Assembly (NCBI GenBank): GCA_028532985.1 | Contig: JANCIK010000006.1 | Coordinates: 3,286,001-3,350,000, forward strand | Reading direction: 5' to 3' | Source of the DNA: Stropharia rugosoannulata | Taxonomy: Eukaryota; Basidiomycota; Agaricomycetes; Agaricales; Strophariaceae | DNA length: 64,000 nt | Shown here: positions 8,022 through 19,186 of the stretch, one piece after another | Layout: each line of letters begins with the position of its first letter | Numbering within the stretch: position 1 is the stretch's first letter | Notes under the pieces: generated by a model | What the model was told of the DNA's origin: nothing | The model's database searches: none | Seen by the model: only the letters and a program-made list of their open reading frames with translations | Made by a program: the position numbers and the translations under genes

Positions 8022-8653
8022 AGTGAAGGCTATTCACCCAGCAGATTTTTCGAAACACATGGTTGAGGCATCACGGGATATTTTTCCCATCTGCTAACGT
8101 TGAACTTCAACAAAAATGAACTATGAGCGTTGACCTCGATGCCTCGCCTCAACGCTCCTTCAGGAGTTGTAGAGCTCATAAGTAGTCATTTCAAATTTTT
8201 ATATATAATGTCGCGTAGTTTAAGTGAAAATGATTGGCACGTATTGTTATGGCGTGTCCAAGGTGCACCTTGATCTGGTTTGAATTCTGCGTAGATTCTG
8301 CTCTTTGTTGAGGATGAAGGTCCAACATTGACAGCCTTTACACAAACAACAATATTCCGTGCATTCAAATATTCACACTCAAGCCTGGGGACTAAACGAG
8401 CGGGAAAGTGCACGCCATAATGAAACATGCCAATTATTTCCACTTAAACTATGTGACATGATATATACTGTACGTGAATTTGAAATGGCTACTTATGAGC
8501 TCTACAACTCCTGAAGGAGCGTTGAGGCGAGGCATCGAGGTCAACGCTCATAGTTCATTTTTGTTGAAGTTCAACGTTAGCAGATGAGAAAAATATCCCG
8601 TGATGCCTCAACCATGTGTTTCGAAAAATCTGCTGGGTGAATAGCCTTCACAC
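8022..8653. mobile_element. Foldback-type MITE with about 235-bp inverted arms
   Basis: The left arm (8023-8256) and right arm (8411-8651) are inverted copies. The outer roughly 177 bp differ at about two positions by eye and the inner roughly 55 bp are more diverged; the loop is 8257-8410. Arms begin GTGAAGGCTATTCACC, itself a small hairpin. There is no transposase-like frame. GGGGGAGG occurs on both sides (8014-8021 and 8654-8661) and could be an 8-bp target duplication, but the right flank is G-rich simple sequence, so this is uncertain. Superfamily not assigned. Confidence 0.85.
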
Positions 8654-9949
8654 GGGGGAGGCAGGGGGAGAGGCAGGGGGGAGAGGCAGGGAGGCAGGGA
8701 GGCAGGGAGAGCAGACAAGGAGAGGAGGGAAGGAAAGGAGAGGAGGGATGGAGGGCCAGAATGGGACAAGGAATTGGGAGAGAGCTGACGGATATACGGG
8801 CCCGAGCATAGTCATGCATGACGAGGGGACGTGAAGGAAGGGACGAAACAGATGGAGAGAACAAAGTTGAGATCGACCTAGCTGGGGTAGGGTGAATCGA
8901 GGTATGGCAGGGGGTAGATACGAAGCAGACGAAACGAAGGGATGCAGACGAGACGAAGGGATGCAGAGAGCAGAGACCAGAGAGACTCACGCAGAAGAGT
9001 TGAAGAGCCGAAGAGACAAAATGACAAGGACGGGCTCCAGGACAGAAGGGACGCAAGCAAGCATATGCGCGTCTCCACTTATAGTGATAGTACCATGATA
9101 CTGTACGTACGCTGTCTGTCCGTGCGCACGTTTAAGGTTTGCAGAACGGCGCCGGGCGCTGGATGTGGTGTGGATCGCGGAGAAATGGCAGGTAGGCGTG
9201 AGATTAGATTCATATTCAGATGTGGGAGGGAGGCTGGAGTTCGTTCGGGATACGGGCATGACAAGAAGGGCGTGGCAAGAAGTAAGGATACGGGAGGGCA
9301 TGAAGCAGTGGTGGGCGGGCACGAAGCACAGGTGGCCACTTGCCCTGGGCAGATAACCAGCGGAATCGCACCACCATTTCTTTTCCAAACCCATTTACAT
9401 CATATAGATATGGGGTTGAGATATAGTTGAGACTCGAGAGCAGGAAGACTAGTGGGTGAGAGAGGGTGAGAGACGTGGGAAGCTTCAGCGCTTCAGCTTC
9501 AGGCGAGGTAATGTGTCAGCAGGTCCGGGCCCGCGAAGTAAGCTAAGTACTTAGGGAGGAGGAATGGCATACTTGGAATATTTGACGCATGATGCATGTT
9601 ACATGTCATATGTCATATATCGTACATATGCACCACTATAGAGCCGGTGCACATCACTATAGAGCCAGTGCACAGGCGGCAGTGTGCACGGGGTGTGCGG
9701 GCCTTGTGCCGAATTTAAGTTGAGCTGGTGAGGCTGGTGATGCTGGTGCATTGGTGCTCCTGCGGCAGCTTGACTTCCTTGCGGGTGAGTGTGAGATGTG
9801 ATGCATCAGCACGTGTTCAGTACTTCAGTACTCAGTACCAGTCCTTAACTATATATATTTACTCTCATATTAAATTTTTCATGTGTATGTATAGACCTCA
9901 GCGCTGATGCGCTGATGCGTCATATGAAAGAGCTTGGGACGTTGTTGGG
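8654..9949. other. Purine-rich non-coding segment, first copy of a duplicated block
   Basis: A GGGGGAGGCAG-type purine-rich stretch (8654-8750) leads into a block (about 8830-9810) present again at about 14870-15980 in the same orientation. Shared landmarks include GAGAACAAAGTTGAGATCGA, GACTCACGCAGAAGAGT, GAAGACTAGT and TTGACTTCCTTGCGGGTGAG. Overlapping frames here are low complexity and on both strands, so no gene is called. Confidence 0.75.
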
Positions 9950-10787
9950 ACGTGGCTCGGAACATCTTGGAAGACCTCAAGATGTGCAAACAACGCGATT
10001 TCAACCGCTTCCTCCAATATTTCCTCTCTTTGCATAGACGGAGAAAAGAAGACATCGGAGTATGACACAATTCAACACAGCATTGAAAAATAGCAGATTC
10101 AATGCCACGTCAATGCCACTGACGCCCCAATGGATCCCAACGAGAGCGAACTGATTGAGAAGCGTGACACTTTGCTCCAAAGTCTTCTTCAGCAATGCCT
10201 GGCTGACGTGCTGGTCGTGGCAAACGATGAAAACATGAAAGCATTGCTTAAAACATTTTGAGTCTCATTTGATGCCCTGAGCGTAGATTTATTTGACCGA
10301 CAAACTTCGTAGCCAAAAGAACTTGCAGATGACTGAGGTTGAACTTTACGAGCAATAAGTCAACGTATGCAACAAGGCTCACGAATTGCTAGCCAAATTT
10401 GACTCGCAAACCAACGCCCTGCTAACCGAAATATGGTCCAAATTGTGTTCCAGCAAGCCACACAATTTTCGTAACAAAGCCCCGTTTGAGCTCTATGAGA
10501 CCTGCTCCGAACCTGAATACATTTTAACTGGATATCAGGATGAAAATGGCAACCCAATCTACACTGCACGAAAGCCAGACCTTATTAGGTCCTCCCGCGC
10601 CGCCGCCCAGGCTGTTCATGAAGATATATCTGAATTATTGTTTGAGTGGTGGTAGGTCCTTTCGTGCACAGGGATGACAGTTCTCCAAATAACAAAATTA
10701 ACTCTGCTGCTAAGGATGCTTTGAAATCCGGTGCACTGTTTGATACTGAGCGCAGTATTGGTGGTGATGCAGATGACAAGAAATAGA
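9950..10787 (+). pseudogene. FunK1 kinase gene fragment (N-terminal third only)
   Basis: The plus strand matches the first two exons of the FunK1 gene at 34348-36982. Examples are the stretch encoding PNESELI.K, QQCL.DVLV, and the open frame 10386-10655 reading FDSQTNALLTEIWSKL, NFRNKAPF, GYQDENGNPIYTARKPDLIR. It carries internal stops and frame breaks and stops after the part equivalent to ALFDTER, before any kinase catalytic sequence. It is an inverted copy relative to the intact gene and is non-functional. Confidence 0.85.
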
Positions 10788-10799
10788 TGAAGACACAAC

Positions 10800-10875
10800 A
10801 CAGTTATTCCCCGTGCACATGGGATACAGGGGTGTATTGTGTATATGTACAGTAGTATCGACATTAGCAGCAGCA
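10800..10875 (-). repeat. Dispersed repeat, inverted copy of sequence at 22725-22795
   Basis: Reverse complement reads CTGCTGCTAATGTCGATACT then CTGTACATATACA and ATACACCCC..GTGCACGGGG, matching the downstream region of the gene at 19187-21725. The nature of the repeat is unknown. Confidence 0.65.
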
Positions 10876-11032
10876 GGTGCAGGTGCAACACAACTCGGAA
10901 ATAGAGGGAATAGGTAGTACAAACTTAGAAAGTAAAAAATAGAAAGTAAAAGCTGTAACATTCGAAAGTAAAAAATATTGTCCACTGAGGCCTGTCAATA
11001 ACATGACTCAAACAAAGATAAATTATAATACC

Positions 11033-11420
11033 TCAGTCAAAAAGAAATCTTGCCCATTTGAGAAAGAAGAAAAGGACAGCATAGAGCAAAAATGTTAACG
11101 GGAGTGAGAAAAAGAGAGCAGTCAACTGTATGCCAAAGGTGGGCGATATGACAGATTCCAAGTACAGTGGCAGGCATGAGCTGGTGTGCTTCTTGCAAGC
11201 CATTGGTGAAAGTGGATAAGTGCCCAAGCAGAAGCGATGCTTGCAACGTCGAGTGAAATGATCAGAATTCCAAGGACGGGGTATACAGGAAGGACAAAGT
11301 AGCAAGCAAAACAGCTACTCGCAGCTTAGTATGACATGCGCCGAGAGTGTAAGGGTTGCTCACATATTTACCAATGCCCCAAATGCGCTGCACTTCCAAC
11401 TACAAATACAGAACATGAGA
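11033..11420 (-). pseudogene. Degraded membrane-protein relic (related to 40290-40670)
   Basis: A minus-strand 90-residue frame ends with YLESVISPTFGIQ, TALFFSLPLTFLLYAVLFF and LKWARFLFD, containing a strong hydrophobic segment. A homologous plus-strand frame is at 40413-40670. An upstream exon-like block (TTGGAAGTGCAGCGCATTTG followed by GTAAATATG) is also shared. The two copies disagree on which frame is open through the middle, so both look like decayed copies of a membrane protein gene. The family was not recognised. Confidence 0.5.
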
Positions 11421-12259
11421 AATGATGACCAGTGTGCCTGGCTCACAATGTGGTCGCAGATAATGTGCTCTAGCCTACGACCATAGATGGCAAATATACT
11501 AAAAGTCAATATGGACATAATGCTCTTTGTTAGCTGAATTTCTCTGTCTTGAGGGGTGCTGGCAATCTCTGAAAGCCAGAAGCTGCTCTGGTCTTGTGGT
11601 GTAGATGGGTATTGGTAGCTAGGCAGAATTGTTTACTACAAAGTCATAGAGTATGCATGATTACTTACTTTTCGATTTGCAGAGCGCACGTTTGAATTGC
11701 TGGATTCAAATCGGATCTGCCAGCTTCATTCATCCCAACTTCGTCTCTGTTATGTGGCATGCAACACAAGATAGACACGTTATGTTGCTAGTATGTGCCT
11801 AAAGTAGTATGTACGAAGAGACGAGATGACAGAAGGAAAGGATTGGAAAACCACCAAGGTAAAGTTAGCTCTTTTAAATTGGTTTTGAACATTTGCTATC
11901 ACTGTGATTGTATCCCCGGCAAGTCCCAAAATTCCTGTTCCTTAACATCAATGCCTATTCTTACATGTTCTACTGACTACTCTGTCATGAAATTTGTTCC
12001 ACAACTAGTCACTAGCACCCGAGTAGTTCATGTCAATTTTTGAGATCTCAAGGGGTTTTTGAGGTGCACAACTGACCTTGTTCCGGGTAATGGCAGGTGG
12101 CAGATAAGTTTACATAAGCATCAAGCATCATCTGCCAGGTACCCAGATACCTGGCTGCTTATTATAATTCATGTATGTGGAGAATGGCGAGGACATCTCG
12201 ATATTGGAGAAACGGGGTGTCCGGCTGTCTGGCTGGCTGGCTAGGAGGCTGTGCAGGAA
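11421..12259. other. Intergenic, no gene recognised
   Basis: AT-richer sequence with short frames only (for example 11795-12043) and no domain or paralogue support. Confidence 0.4.
12192..12240. repeat. Left arm of an inverted repeat pair around the copia element
   Basis: ATCTCGATATTGGAGAAAC followed by GGCTGNCTGGCTGGCTGG-like sequence recurs inverted at about 14728-14775. The arms could be terminal inverted repeats of a roughly 0.7 kb DNA element into which the copia element inserted, but no clear target duplication was seen. Confidence 0.45.
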
Positions 12260-12264
12260 GGGTC

Positions 12265-12533
12265 TGTTGAATATCACGTGTTCATGGACTTCCGGTGCTA
12301 ACATGTACATACAAAGCTTACCATCACGATGTATCCTAAATTAGACCTTGACCAGAATACACACATTCTTCCCTCGCATGCCCGAGCCCAGGTGCTTTGT
12401 GTCCATTCCCACACCAGGATGGCCAGTTAGTCGATCTGTTTGGACGACCCCTTGCACCTGCAACACCAGCAGTGTGCCGTACACCCCCTTTCCAGGCCCC
12501 TATCTCAGCAACAGTGACGAGCTGTTTCTAACA
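12265..12533 (+). repeat. 5' LTR of the copia element
   Basis: 269 bp, TG...CA termini, nearly identical to 13850-14118 (about 98 percent by eye). Confidence 0.93.
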
Positions 12534-12550
12534 GGTTATGAGCCCTGGAC
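12534..12550 (+). other. Copia-type primer-binding site (half-tRNA iMet)
   Basis: GGTTATGAGCCCTGGAC immediately follows the 5' LTR. Copia-class elements use a site of the form GGTTATGGGCCC, complementary to the anticodon arm of initiator tRNA-Met, whose CAU anticodon is covered here. Confidence 0.75.
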
Positions 12551-12745
12551 CTTCTCTGCTTCCTTCTTTTCTTTTTCTAGCCATTCTCTCATGATGTCAA
12601 GTCTATGTTTGGAGCCTGGGATCTTGCCACATCACACCCAGTAACCTCCAATTCTTGCCACATCATCACTCTCCTTTCCTCTCCCCACTTCACCACAACA
12701 CTCAGGCAACTCATTACTGTCAACAAACTCATTCCAAGCCTCACT

Positions 12746-13690
12746 ATGTCATCCCTAGGCATTCCCTCAGCCCTCCTTGCCCTCCTCAGTGAGATGAAGC
12801 TCTCTGACTCCAACTGGACTGAATGGTCCTCCAATATGGAGATGTTTTTTGTGGGAGCTGATGCATCATGGGTGACCTCTGGGGCAGCAGTTGGAAAGGA
12901 CCAGGAACAGAAGGACAAGGTCCTGGTGGCCTACATCTATGGAGCTATGGAGCCAGATCAACGCTATCGCATCCAGGGGATCAAATCCGCTACTGAGGCC
13001 TGGTCTGCACTCAAGAAGCACTTTACCCGATCTACCATGGGCCGCTGCATTGCAGCCCGGGATGCCATTGACGCCATTCAGCATGATATCGCCCGCCCCA
13101 TGGAGTTCTACATCCATGATGTCACTGCTGCCTTCGACTCCCTCAAGAACCTTGGCGAGACTGTCTCTGACACTGCAATTGGTGACCACATCCTTCGTCA
13201 TCTCCACTCCTCCTATCACCCTGTCTGCACCTCCATTCTCTCTCAAAGGGACGAACCTACCCTTGACACCATCAAAACCATCCTTCTTGGCTCAGCTAGC
13301 AGTGTTTCGGAGTATGTCAAAACTGAACCAACTGACGTCGCACTAGCTACCTGATCTGGTGGGAGATTTGGTGGGGGATCTGGAGCCGAGGGTTCCAAAC
13401 CGCGTCAAGAACCTGCAACTGACGGTTTTCAGGAAGGCAAGTTCACCTGGTGCAACAAGGACAACGGTAACAGCTGCCATCGTTGTGGACGTGATGGTCA
13501 CATCTCCCGTCTTTGTGTTCGTGACATGCCTACAGCCATCAAGGATCTTGTTCTTCAAGGTGCTCGTAAGCAGGCAGTCCGACGTGTCTACAATGATTCC
13601 CAGGAGCAAGAATCAAGCTCAGACGATGACGAGTTTCACCATCATGCGCATTATGCTCAATCATCGGGCCATCCTTTACTCGCCATTTAG
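12746..13690 (+). pseudogene. Copia Gag (UBN2-like) with CCHC knuckle, interrupted by one in-frame TGA
   Basis: The frame starts MSSLGIPSALLALL and shows the copia Gag layout: LSDSNWTEWSSNMEMFF near residue 24-40, ATEAWSALKKHF near 93-104, then a Gly-rich linker and CHRCGRDGHISRLC (C-x2-C-x4-H-x4-C) near 13475-13516. A TGA at 13352-13354 splits it, after which the same frame continues to TAG at 13688-13690. One stop in an otherwise open 315-codon frame suggests a single recent mutation (CGA to TGA is possible) or readthrough. Frames upstream of 12746 are LTR/leader. Confidence 0.85.
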
Positions 13691-13849
13691 CCTTCTTGCA
13701 GGACTTACCAGATTTGGTGGGAGCTTGGCAGCCCCTAGCATTGGTCCAAGTTAGTGTTGTTTTAGTCTGCTTGATGTGTTATCCTCTCCCTTTCTTTTCC
13801 TTTTCCCTGTTTTATCATTCTCTTCATGGTCCATTTCCACGGGTGGGAG

Positions 13850-14118
13850 TGTTGAATATCACGTGTTCATGGACTTCCGGTGCTAACATGTACATACAAA
13901 GCTTACCATCACGATGTATCCTAAATTAGACCTTGACCAGAATACACACATTCTTCCCTCGCACGCCCGAGCCCAGGCACTTTGTGTCCATTCCCACACC
14001 AGGATGGCCGGTTAGTCGATCTGTTTGGACGACCCCTTGCACCTGCAACACCAGCAGTGTGCCGTACACCCCCTATCCAGGCCCCTATCTCAGCAACAGT
14101 GACGAGCTGTTTCTAACA
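13850..14118 (+). repeat. 3' LTR of the copia element
   Basis: 269 bp, followed by the GGGTC target duplication. Confidence 0.93.
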
Positions 14119-14123
14119 GGGTC

Positions 14124-14869
14124 ATGTGGTCAACAGCTTCTATATAAAGCAGTGATCGAACCTGATTAGGCAGGCCTTGGGCGACTGTGCATCCGCCATT
14201 AATTATAAGTGAATGTGAATGTAGTTCTTCTGCGGCCACTAAAGCATTATACATGTTACAAGTAATAGAGTATATTTTTCTGCTGCTATATCTTGCCTGA
14301 TTACTCTGTATTGATGCAACGCCAGGCAGAAGATGTTTGGTCCATTATGTATTGAAATCTCGCCATATCCCTTGTAACTTACTCGGCCTTTTTGGGCTTG
14401 CAAAACCTGAACTTGAGCTCTGGTCTCTCTCAAATATGCCCCTGGATATTTGAGGTATGGAGGTGCTTGAAAATGTCTGCCAAATTATAGCTGTGTTGTT
14501 GCTTATAATAGTGACTATGGGTTGACTGTAAGTATTTGTAAAATATTGCTACAGTACATTTTGACAAAGGCGGAAAGTCTTAACACCATATATACATTAA
14601 GTTTATTGTCAGACCTCTGTGGGTGGCGCGTTGAACCAACTTCGTTAGCATTGGCACTTGGGCAGCAAACACCACAGGGGCTACGGCAATGCGCGATTGA
14701 TGCCGGACCATCCCGGCCGAGGGTTGCCGACCAGCCAGTCAGCCAGTCAACCGGTTTCTCCAATATCGAGATATTGTCGGACGTGAAGGGACGGGACAAA
14801 GGATCATAGGGAGTACTAGTAAGCGCTTAAGCCTTGAAGGCAACGGGAAATTGGTAGGCGCAAAAGCAA
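14124..14869. other. Intergenic, with right arm of the inverted repeat pair
   Basis: No gene recognised. Holds the right arm (about 14728-14775: GGCTGACTGGCTGACTGG-like in reverse complement, then GTTTCTCCAATATCGAGAT) of the inverted repeat pairing with 12192-12240. Confidence 0.5.
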
Positions 14870-15985
14870 TGTCGATGATGGAAGGGACGAAATGGATGGA
14901 GAGAACAAAGTTGAGATCGATCTATGTAGCGGGGGTAGGGTGAATCGAGGCATGGGAGGGGGTAGATACGAAGTAGACGAGACGAGACGAGACGAAGGCG
15001 ATGCAGAGAGCGAGAGCAGAGAGACTCACGCAGAAGAGTCGAAGAGCCGAAGAGACGAAATGACAAGGACAGACCCCAGGACAGACGAAACGCAAGCACA
15101 AAGACAACGACGACGGTAGGTAAGACTCGGAGACGCCACGGGAGCTCGGCGATCTTATATGTAGTGTGACAGATTGGAGTTCAGGCCTTCAGGCCTCAGG
15201 CCTCAGGTATGGGAGACGCACTCTGTATCAGCACGAAGCAGAGGTGGGCAGAAGCGGAAGCAGTCGAACATGCACTGTGCGGGCGGGTGCCGGGGCCCGG
15301 CTCGTAACACCGTACTTCTCGATACCATGATACGCTGCTGCCCGTGCGCGGTGTCAGAACGGCGCTGGGAGCTGGGCGATGGGTGCTGAGCGATGGGGGT
15401 TATGGAGCTGAGCTGGGGCGTGGGCGTAGGCGGCACGCACGCACGCGCCGGATTGGGGTGCGCTGGGAATTGGGAGCGGGTGAGGGATACTGCGGTTGGG
15501 ATTGAGTGAGAGGAAGGGGTGGTAATGGATGGAGGAAGCAAGGAGTGGATGGAGGAAGTGGATGTGGGCGGATGAGATAGGATACAGTTGAGACTCGAGA
15601 GCAGGAAGACTAGTAGATGAGAGAAGGTGAGAGACGTGGGAAGCTTCAGGCGAGGTAAAGTGTCAGCAGGTCCGGACCCGCGAAGCTAAGTACTTAGGGA
15701 GGAGGAATGACATACTTGGAATATTTGATGCATGACGTATGTTGTATGTCGCACGCACGCATCGCTATAGAGCCAGTGCGCACGGGTGGGTGGGTATGTA
15801 CATACCCGTACTTGCCTGCACACTGCACGGGGTGTGCGGGCCTTGTGCCGAACTTGAGTTATGCATGATGACGGTGTATGGTGCTGGTGCTGGTGCCGCT
15901 GAGAAGTTGGGTACTGGTGCGTTGGTGCTCCGGCGGCTGCTTGACTTCCTTGCGGGTGAGTGTGAGTGTGAGATCGTTGGTGTAG
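14870..15985. repeat. Second copy of the duplicated non-coding block
   Basis: Direct-orientation copy of about 8830-9810 with numerous small indels. Blocks in order: GAGAACAAAGTTGAGATCGA, GGTAGATACGAAG, GAGAGACTCACGCAGAAGAG, a CGTGCGC/CAGAACGGCGC stretch, GAGCAGGAAGACTAGT, GACGTGGGAAGCTTCAG, AGGGAGGAGGAATG, CACGGGGTGTGCGGGCCTTG and TTGACTTCCTTGCGGGTGAG. No conserved frame is seen across copies. Confidence 0.85.
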
Positions 15986-18344
15986 GGTGAGATGGCGTGG
16001 CCGGATCCTGTAGGATGAACGTCGTCGGAACCTGTATAGTGACGTGCATATTACGCACCCTCCCTCCCTCCCTCCCGCGCATGCATGTAGTTGTACTTGC
16101 CGAGGTGGGTTTCCGGTGCGGACTGGCACGACTCACGGCTCAAGTACTCACGCGCACGACAGCGAAAGCGCGTGCCATTCATCCGCCGCGCCAGGTGACT
16201 GGCGTCGTGTCGTCACTCGTGTCGTGCATGATGACCTCGCGCCGCGCCGCGTATGTAGTGCGTGCATAGATATAGATAAGCCTGCATGCGGCGGGCGGCG
16301 GGCGGAGGGGTGTATAAGGGTGTATACTTGATTATTTGGGCAGTGCGGCTGCTCCCGGCAGCTAGAGCGCGGCGCAGCGCGGAGTTTGAGATATGTACTC
16401 TAACTCTAACTCTAGTACTGCTTGTTTCATTTGCGCAACAAGCGCGGGGGAACAAAGGTGGAAGTGCTGGCGCGGACAATATGTTTGAGGTATGAAGGCA
16501 GTACTAGGCGGGAGTCACAGAGCGCGCGTGTCCATTGTAATTTGTCAGGCACTGCGCCCCCTCCCCTCCCCTCCGCCCCTCACAGTGCGACGCCGCTCCG
16601 CTCCGCACTGTGCCAAGCCCGCCTTCCAAGGTTTCTGTTTAACGTTCAAGCGCTTCAAGTTTTATGTATGTAGGTGCCTGCTCCGTGAGGCTGAGTCTGG
16701 CTCAGTGCCGCTGCATAACGCCAAGCCTGCGCGGCCGGGGTGGGTCAGGGGCGGGCTTGGGCTCGGGCTCGGTGCCGTTTCCGCCGTAACAGTAGGGGCT
16801 TGTGCCGTGGGGGGACAGGAGCGGCTTTGAGTTCAGTGCTTGAGGGCTTACATAGACAGATACCAATACAACTGAGAAGCGGGGAGCCGTGTGTTGCTGT
16901 CAGTGGCTGTTCGTATGTATGCATTAGACTAGGCACGGATGCAGGGAAGTAAATAGACAGTGAAAGATGGGGGAGGTGTCGTGTCAGTGGGGTGACAGCG
17001 GGTGACAGCGCCAGTGAGTGCCACGGAGCTCAGTGGTTTACAACGAGGCGTGAGGTGGGGGTTGTGGCTTGACATAATCTTCCGGAGGGGATAATAATAC
17101 CACAACTCAGTTCTTCTCTTTCAAGTTCCAGAACAACCGCAACCAATGTGCGAACTAGAGTACAATAGTCGACTTACTTGCTTAACCCAATATGTAGAGA
17201 ATACCGCAAATACCGAGCGCGCCGGGGATGAGGTCTATACATACACACGTAAAATTTAATATGAGAGTAAAAATATACAGAAGGTACAGGAATAGACGGA
17301 CTGGACTAGGCTATGATGCGAGCAGGCAGGGGGCGTGGTCCGTCGGGGGGCAACCGACGGCCGAACGGAGGCGCATGCCGCGCGTCGGCATGAGGGTGCC
17401 GGCATGGATTGGGCCCCCATCGGGAAATCGCAGGGGCGCGATTGGCCAGGGAGGAGAGATGTGGCAGTGCACGGGGTCCGGAAGAGACCCCCATGCGGTG
17501 CGGGGGATTAGTTTGTGCGGGTTTGGAGATATCCTTTTTTCGTGTCTGTGGTCACACCACTCTTGTGTCTCCTAATAAACAAAATCGAGGCCAGCCCCTG
17601 CCTGCACTGCTTGTCGTCTCCTGTCCTGCGCCAGTGCCCGTGCTTGTGTCTGCGCCTCCCTGCCCTCGTCTCGCTGTGGATAGACGCATAGAGCCTGTAT
17701 AGAGCAGGATAGATAGACGCGGAGCCGGTATCGCCCGACGTTCCCAACCAGCAGACTAAGCGACCGCTGCCCCATCTCCTTCAAGTTCAAGGACCAGCAC
17801 AGCACAGCGGGCTTGGCCTACGGCATCCCCCCCTCTTCCATTCCCTCCTCCCCTCGCCTCTGACTCGGGCATCCGCCAAGGTCCGCTGCCATCGTTAGTA
17901 TACCAGTAAGGTACGCTGCCCCCTGCCATCCTTTGCCCACCCACCCTCCCTGCATCCCGGGTGACACTGACACTGACACCTACTCTCCAGGCAGCCCTAC
18001 GAAACAAGAGCCTAGCTCCGCCCGCTACTACCCACCTGCATACGCTCACGCGACCATCTCGCAGACCAAGCAACCAGCCGTCCTTCTTATATATCTCTAC
18101 CTCCCCCGCCTTGCTTCTTCTTCTCCCGCATACTCCCTTTCGTATCCTATTTCTGCCTTACCCAGCCCCACCCCACCCCACCCCACCCGCGCACGCACGC
18201 ACGCCGCAAGCACCGCTCGCCTGTGCAAGCCCAATCCCGGATAATCGCCGACGCCCTCCCGTCCCGTCGCCTTCTCCCTTCCCGTCCGTCCCCGTCATCG
18301 CTTGCGCTTGCCCCTGCGTCAGCGATCTCCTTTCTGTCCTGCCG

Positions 18345-18377
<33 letters not shown>
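18345..18377. repeat. (CAGC)n microsatellite
   Basis: About eight uninterrupted CAGC/CCAG units. Confidence 0.9.
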
Positions 18378-18783
18378 CGGCCCCTCGCCTAGCTTAGCCT
18401 CGCCTACCCCACCCCGCGAGCTCGGGCACGCTACCACGCCATCACGCTACTACGTGCGCAGCCCATACCACGCCGCGCCACTAAACGCCCTACGTCATCT
18501 CGCTTCGCGCTACTTGTGTTTGACGCTTGACGCACAGCGTCAGAGGCCTACATACAACTGCTGCGCCTGACGCACACTCTAGACTAGCTTCCAACGCCTA
18601 GTCTCTAGTCTCCGCCACTCCAACAAAGCTCCAGACACGACACGCACCACGGCGACGCCATCTCCGCGCGCAGCACACATCGCATTCCCAACGCACTGCA
18701 CTGCCTGCGACCAGGCGTATATTAACGGCTCTTTTTACCTTCGACCATCCGACCCACATACATACATACGTACCTTATCTTCA

Positions 18784-18807
18784 ACCGACCGACCGACCGA
18801 CCGACCG
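18784..18807. repeat. (ACCG)6 microsatellite
   Basis: Six uninterrupted ACCG units in the region upstream of the 19187 gene. Confidence 0.9.
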
Positions 18808-19186
18808 CCTTGCGTCTATTACACACGCAGGCGAAACACGCACGACGCTCGTACTTTGTCTAAGCGGATACGGATACGACGATACGCGTAGAAACGCGAC
18901 CGCGCACACGCACCGCACACGCGACTCCACAGCCAGTCCGCTTCTAGGCTGTGCCGCGCCCCGAGCCCGCCTCGCCCTCGACCGCGACCGCGACTCGTAC
19001 TCACACTCTTGTGGGTCTATATTAATATTACATTATTCAGTGAGTGCTTTGGTTGACGACCGACCGACGGACGCTTACCTTGCTTTTGGGCTTTGTAGTT
19101 TAGTTGGCTTTTTTAGCACGTTTTTTAACAACACCGGTACTCAACCTCACTCATCGATACTCGTCTTTAGTCTGAGTTGAGCGAAG

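Larger units (their letters stand above)
12265..14118 (+). mobile_element. Gag-only Ty1/copia-type LTR retrotransposon with intact LTRs
   Basis: A 1854-bp element. The LTRs (12265-12533 and 13850-14118) are both 269 bp, begin TGTTGAATATCACG, end TTTCTAACA, and differ at about five positions by eye. A 5-bp target duplication GGGTC lies at 12260-12264 and 14119-14123. GGTTATGAGCCCTGG directly after the 5' LTR fits the internal initiator-tRNA-Met type PBS of copia elements. GGGTGGGAG before the 3' LTR is a polypurine tract. The only coding capacity is a Gag with zinc knuckle; there is no room for pol, so this is a non-autonomous, recently mobile element. Confidence 0.93.
15986..19186. other. Long GC-rich upstream region, no gene recognised
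   Basis: About 3.2 kb with many overlapping low-complexity frames on both strands and none with a recognisable domain. Features: an inverted copy (about 17225-17275) of sequence at about 9862-9903; a (CAGC)n microsatellite at 18345-18377; (ACCG)6 at 18784-18807; a pyrimidine-rich strand from 17800 to 18700 that may be promoter or 5' UTR of the gene starting at 19187. Confidence 0.5.

Noticed and set aside
15986..18570. Many long overlapping open frames on both strands
   Set aside because: Low-complexity, GC-rich sequence opens frames by composition; none has a domain, paralogue or plausible splice structure.
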